Position numbers and translations under genes: made by a program. The notes beneath the pieces are model-generated. The model ran no database searches and was not told the DNA's origin. It worked only from the letters and a program-made list of their open reading frames with translations. Below, piece by piece: positions 14,661 to 17,256 of a stretch of DNA of 17,256 bases. Positions within the stretch are counted from its first letter, which is position 1, and each line of letters opens with the position of its first letter. The DNA is from JAVKLU01 sp031538895 (GTDB lineage: Bacteria; Pseudomonadota; Gammaproteobacteria; Burkholderiales; Burkholderiaceae), in NCBI GenBank assembly GCA_031538895.1, contig JAVKLU010000024.1, positions 1 through 17,256 of the forward strand, given 5' to 3'.

Positions 14661-15765
14661 TTAGACGCCTTCTTTAAGCGAAGCCTCAATGAAAATATCT
14701 AAATCACCATCAAGGACGCCGCGCGTGTTGCCCACTTCGACGTTGGTACGCAAGTCTTTGATGCGTGATTGATCCAACACGTAAGAGCGAATTTGATGGC
14801 CCCAACCAATATCAGTTTTACCGGCTTCGACTTTTTCTTGTTCGCTCATCCGTTTGCGTAATTCCATTTCGTATAACTTGGATTTGAGCATCGCCCATGC
14901 TTCGGCGCGATTACGATGTTGCGAACGATCGTTTTGACATTGCACTACGATTCCGCTGGGCGCATGAGTCAGTCGCACGGCTGAATCAGTTTTGTTAATG
15001 TGTTGTCCGCCCGCTCCTGAGGCGCGAAAGGTGTCAATCCGCACATCGGCCGGATTGACTTCAATATCAATCGAATCATCGACTTCGGGGTAGACAAAAA
15101 TACTGGCGAACGAAGTGTGACGCCCATTGGCTGAATCAAAAGGCGATTTGCGTACCAAGCGATGAATTCCTGATTCGGTGCGTAAAAAACCGTAGGCGTA
15201 ATCGCCTTCAATTTTGATACTGGCGGTTTTGATGCCGGCGACTTCACCGTCGGATTGCTCTAATAACTCGGCTTTAAATCCTTTGCGTTCGCAATAACGT
15301 AAATATTGTCGTAACAACATTGACGCCCAATCTTGCGCTTCGGTGCCGCCCGCGCCTGCTTGAATATCTAAAAAGCAATTGTTCGGGTCCATCGGGTTAT
15401 GGAACATACGACGAAACTCCATTGCGGCGACTTGCGCCACTAGCGTCGCAACGTCGGCTTCAACGGCTAACAAAGTGTCAAAATCATCTTCGGCGCGTGC
15501 CAAATCAAATAGTTCGCGCGCATCTACAGTTTGTTGTTGCATCAGCGACACCGCGCTGACGACAGAATCTAATAATTTTTTTTCGCGGCCTAAACTTTGA
15601 GCCGTTTTAGGATCGTTCCAAACCGAGGGGTCTTCAAGCGCTAAATTGACTCGCGCTAACTCAGTAACTTTGTGATCATAGTCAAAGATACCTCCGTAAA
15701 TCTTGTCCGCGCTTTTGAATGTCGGTCAAGGTCGTGGCAAGAATGTTGATGCGTTCGGCTTCCAT
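14661..15765 (-). CDS. prfB: Peptide chain release factor 2, with programmed +1 frameshift
   Basis: RF2 releases peptides at UGA and UAA. The gene is in two frames. Twenty-seven codons from ATG 15765 read MEAERINILATTLTD... to LRRYL and end at an in-frame TGA (15684-15682). After skipping the T at 15684, reading resumes with GAC (15683) as DYDHKVTEL and continues to the stop at 14661. The product is 367 residues, matching the usual 365. The second part holds DIQAGAGGTEAQDWASM, the stop-codon-recognition SPF (RKSPFDSANG) and the peptidyl-transferase GGQ motif (GAGGQHINKTDSAVR). Another ATG at 15771 would add MT; 15765 fits family N-termini better. Annotating only 15551-14661 would lose the first 71 residues. 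It is followed directly by apaH. Confidence 0.95.
15681..15696 (-). promoter_or_regulatory. RF2 programmed +1 frameshift signal
   Basis: On the minus strand, CGGAGG, TAT, CTT, TGA, C lie in order. This is the conserved autoregulatory site: an internal Shine-Dalgarno (GGAGG) 3 nt before the CTT slip codon, then TGA plus C, a weak stop context. When RF2 is scarce the ribosome slips +1 and makes full-length RF2. Confidence 0.95.
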
Positions 15766-16068
15766 AGTCATGTGAGTAAAGTTAAAAGTGGACAAAATAT
15801 ATCAAGGCGCGAGTGTACGAGAAATAATCATTCGGTCATGCCCGCGAGATGAGGACGCAGACAAAAGCTAAAGAAAGTCTGAACAAGGTATCATGAGCTA
15901 CTGAGTCCCAATTTGTTTGATAATATCGAGGAAGTGTAGGAAGCAGCAACCGAGTGGGCGTATGTCCATTCAATGCCTGCTAGACCTATTTAGACAGCAA
16001 TCATTAAGCCGCCATTTGCCGCTGTTGGTAAGAATGGGGCGTGCCCCAAACCTTAGCCAGTTATCAAA
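15766..16068. other. 303-nt intergenic region before the hypothetical gene
   Basis: Apart from the prfB promoter candidate at its left end, I see no gene. A 5-bp GC-rich hairpin, GGGGC-GT-GCCCC, sits at 16036-16047, just upstream of the next start codon. A frame opening at a TTG (15917-16108) and one on the minus strand (15970-16272) have no recognisable features and weak starts, so I do not call them genes. Confidence 0.5.
15796..15804 (-). promoter_or_regulatory. Possible extended -10 promoter of prfB
   Basis: TGATATATT on the minus strand fits an extended -10 (TGnTATAAT with one mismatch). It would give a leader of about 25 nt to ATG 15765. No convincing -35 is seen. Confidence 0.4.
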
Positions 16069-16647
16069 ATGCCAGACGCAATTTATATCCTTGCAGGTGC
16101 AGCCATAGGCGCCCTTGCCGCTTATGTCACGGCAAGGATCACAACAAGAACTCAACTCGACATTGCACGTCTCAACGCAGATAAAGACATTACTCTTCAA
16201 AGAGAGCGGTTGCTTGATGAGCGATTCAGAAATGAACTGGCAGTAGAGCGTGGCAAACTTGATTCTCTTCATCGAATTCTTTCTCGCATCGCACTAGAAA
16301 ACTCGCAGACTATGAGTTATTTTCAAACGGTTTCAAGCTTGGGAGTCGAGAAGTTTCGAACTCGCTATCTTGAGAATTGCGAGCGACTACATGAAGCTAT
16401 GGCCATCGCCGATATTTATTACCCAAAAATGAGCGATAACCTCCGTAAGGTGTATGGACAAACCAACGTTTTCTGGGGTAATCAGGAAAGTCTCATACGC
16501 ACGGACGTCAAGACAAATAAGACTGTTTGGGAGCAGTGGTTTTTAAAGATACTCGACGCAAGCGAAGCAATTGAATCGCATACACAACGGCTTAAAGATC
16601 AAGTTGCTGTTCGAGCAAAAGAACTTACAGAAAGCATTTCTTGTTAG
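16069..16647 (+). CDS. Hypothetical protein: one membrane helix plus coiled coil
   Basis: 192 residues that I cannot assign to a family. An N-terminal membrane helix (about residues 4-22, YILAGAAIGALAAYV) is followed by a charged, heptad-like stretch (about 25-75, with LQRERLLDERFRNELAVERG) suggesting a coiled coil. A mainly helical C-terminal part with many aromatic and charged residues follows, so the soluble part probably faces the cytoplasm. Leucine codons are mostly CTT and CTC, whereas neighbouring housekeeping genes use mainly TTG and TTA, a sign of acquisition from elsewhere. No Shine-Dalgarno precedes the ATG. It stands alone between prfB and trmL; such small membrane/coiled-coil proteins are common in cassettes and islands. 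Function is unknown. Confidence 0.7.
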   Translation: MPDAIYILAGAAIGALAAYVTARITTRTQLDIARLNADKDITLQRERLLDERFRNELAVERGKLDSLHRILSRIALENSQTMSYFQTVSSLGVEKFRTRYLENCERLHEAMAIADIYYPKMSDNLRKVYGQTNVFWGNQESLIRTDVKTNKTVWEQWFLKILDASEAIESHTQRLKDQVAVRAKELTESISC

Positions 16648-16750
16648 TCAAAGTGATGCTTGGCACTACGAAAAATTCCGATTCAATTCAAATGATTAAC
16701 ACTACAGTCGAAAGGGCCCGCCCATAAGCTACGTTTATAGGCTCCTGTCT

Positions 16751-16768
16751 CACGTCAAACGTTAGGTG
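16751..16768 (+). other. Possible attC (integron recombination site) 3' end, degenerate
   Basis: CACGTCAAACGTTAGGTG contains GTTAGGT (16761-16767), which fits the GTTRRRY core, and the preceding TCAAAC is often found at that end of attC sites. It lies about 115 nt after the hypothetical gene's stop, the right distance for a cassette. However, no matching 5' half (RYYYAAC plus complementary arm) is visible; the nearest is GATTAAC at 16692-16698, which does not pair well. Confidence 0.25.
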
Positions 16769-16792
16769 ATGTAAATTCACGAGATCGCAAAC

Positions 16793-16893
16793 ATGTCATC
16801 ACCCAGCATCAAGTCTACAAGTGTGGACGAATACATCAGGGGTTTGATCCGGCGATTCAGGACATCTTGGGTTGGTTCTATTGCCTGTTCTGA
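16793..16893 (+). pseudogene. Frameshifted, truncated N-terminus of a DUF1801-like gene
   Basis: From ATG 16793, reading frame one gives MSSPSIKSTSVDEYI. From about 16840, the +2 frame gives GFDPAIQDILGWFYCLF and a stop at 16891-16893. Joined across the shift, VDEYI-x-GFDPAIQDIL matches the N-terminal start of DUF1801 (YdhG-like) proteins, which run about 120-140 residues and open with VDEYIxGxPxxxQxxL. A single lost base near 16838-16840 would explain the break. Everything beyond about 30 residues is missing. Without the shift, frame one runs to 16933 as a 46-codon ORF with no further resemblance. Confidence 0.55.
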
Positions 16894-16964
16894 ATCAATG
16901 CAGGTGCAATCAGAAAGCCCGAGAGCTTCCTAGAGAAAAACTCATTGTGAATAAGGGGCAATTA

Positions 16965-17021
16965 ATGTGGCCTTTTGATCCTTTACGAGATATTAATTTT
17001 TGCGATCTCTGGCCGAGATGA
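16965..17021 (+). CDS. Tiny 18-residue ORF with strong ribosome-binding site
   Basis: ATG 16965 is preceded by AAGGGG with a 6-nt spacer, better than most genes in this window. The peptide MWPFDPLRDINFCDLWPR ends at TGA 17019-17021. It is not recognisable. It may be a leader-type peptide, the remnant of a longer gene, or chance. Confidence 0.15.
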   Translation: MWPFDPLRDINFCDLWPR

Positions 17022-17064
17022 CAGTTTGCGCCAATAATCAATGATTCTGTTTTTATCAGTCTGT

Positions 17065-17256
17065 ATGTTTAATATCGTTTTAGTCGAGCCACAAATTCCG
17101 CCCAATACCGGTAACGTCATTCGTTTGTGTGCCAACACGGGTTGTCATTTGCATTTAATCGAGCCGATGGGTTTTCCACTGGACGACAGCAAAATGCGAC
17201 GTGCCGGTTTAGATTATCATGAATTCGCCAGCGTGCACACTTATGCGTCGTTTGAT
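17065..17256 (+). CDS. trmL: tRNA (cytidine(34)-2'-O)-methyltransferase, partial (N-terminus)
   Basis: Sixty-four codons are open to the window edge, so the 3' part is missing. The start MFNIVLVEPQIPPNTGNVIR and RLCANTGCHLHLIEP are the characteristic opening of TrmL (SPOUT methyltransferase, usually about 155 residues), with FPLDDSKMRRAGLDY following. The enzyme 2'-O-methylates the wobble base of tRNA-Leu species. ATG 17065 matches the family start. An in-frame ATG at 17041 would add eight residues with no ribosome-binding site. Confidence 0.93.
   Translation, partial: MFNIVLVEPQIPPNTGNVIRLCANTGCHLHLIEPMGFPLDDSKMRRAGLDYHEFASVHTYASFD

Larger units (their letters stand above)
16648..17064. other. 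417-nt accessory intergenic region before trmL
   Basis: It holds no intact gene of normal size. It contains, in order, a sequence like the 3' end of an integron attC site (16751-16768), a frameshifted gene stub (16793-16893), an 18-codon ORF with a good ribosome-binding site (16965-17021), and a small dyad ATCTC-TGGCC-GAGAT (17005-17019). This mixture of debris suggests past insertion and decay. Confidence 0.5.

Noticed and set aside
15970..16272. Minus-strand 100-codon open frame
   Set aside because: It is antisense to the start of the hypothetical gene, and its Cys-rich translation shows no family feature.

Overview
The window comes from a bacterial chromosome, most probably a beta- or gammaproteobacterium. 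The support is indirect: a transketolase–GAPDH–PGK–aldolase gene order under a CbbR-like LysR regulator, a Calvin-subtype class II aldolase, an RF2 starting MEAERIN with the classic programmed frameshift, ApaH, TrmL, and a tRNA-Asn with an encoded CCA. No rRNA, CRISPR array, complete insertion sequence or replication origin was seen.

Layout. Positions 1-1326 (minus) hold the N-terminal part of a lipoprotein made of about 85-residue Cys-paired repeats; it runs off the left edge. Next come a short asparaginase-domain protein (minus) and, divergently, tRNA-Asn. A CbbR-type regulator (minus) then faces a plus-strand carbon-metabolism cluster: tkt, gap, pgk, fba, the amino-acid exporter pair azlC-azlD, and rpe. 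These enzymes serve the regenerative part of the Calvin cycle as well as glycolysis, gluconeogenesis and the pentose phosphate pathway. RuBisCO and phosphoribulokinase are not in the window, so autotrophy is not shown. A strong hairpin terminator separates rpe from the convergent minus-strand group prfB-apaH-metallophosphoesterase-metK (translation relay, Ap4A removal, an unknown phosphoesterase, and SAM synthesis).

Positions 15.77-17.06 kb look accessory: a lone hypothetical membrane/coiled-coil protein with leucine codon use unlike its neighbours, a sequence resembling the 3' end of an integron attC site, a frameshifted stub of a DUF1801-type gene, and a tiny ORF with a strong ribosome-binding site. 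The window ends inside trmL (plus).

Genes or parts found by hand reading include the repeat lipoprotein at the left edge, the first 27 codons of prfB upstream of its frameshift, the DUF1801 remnant, and the partial trmL. The least explained stretches are the palindrome-rich 5419-5756 interval before gap and the accessory island before trmL.
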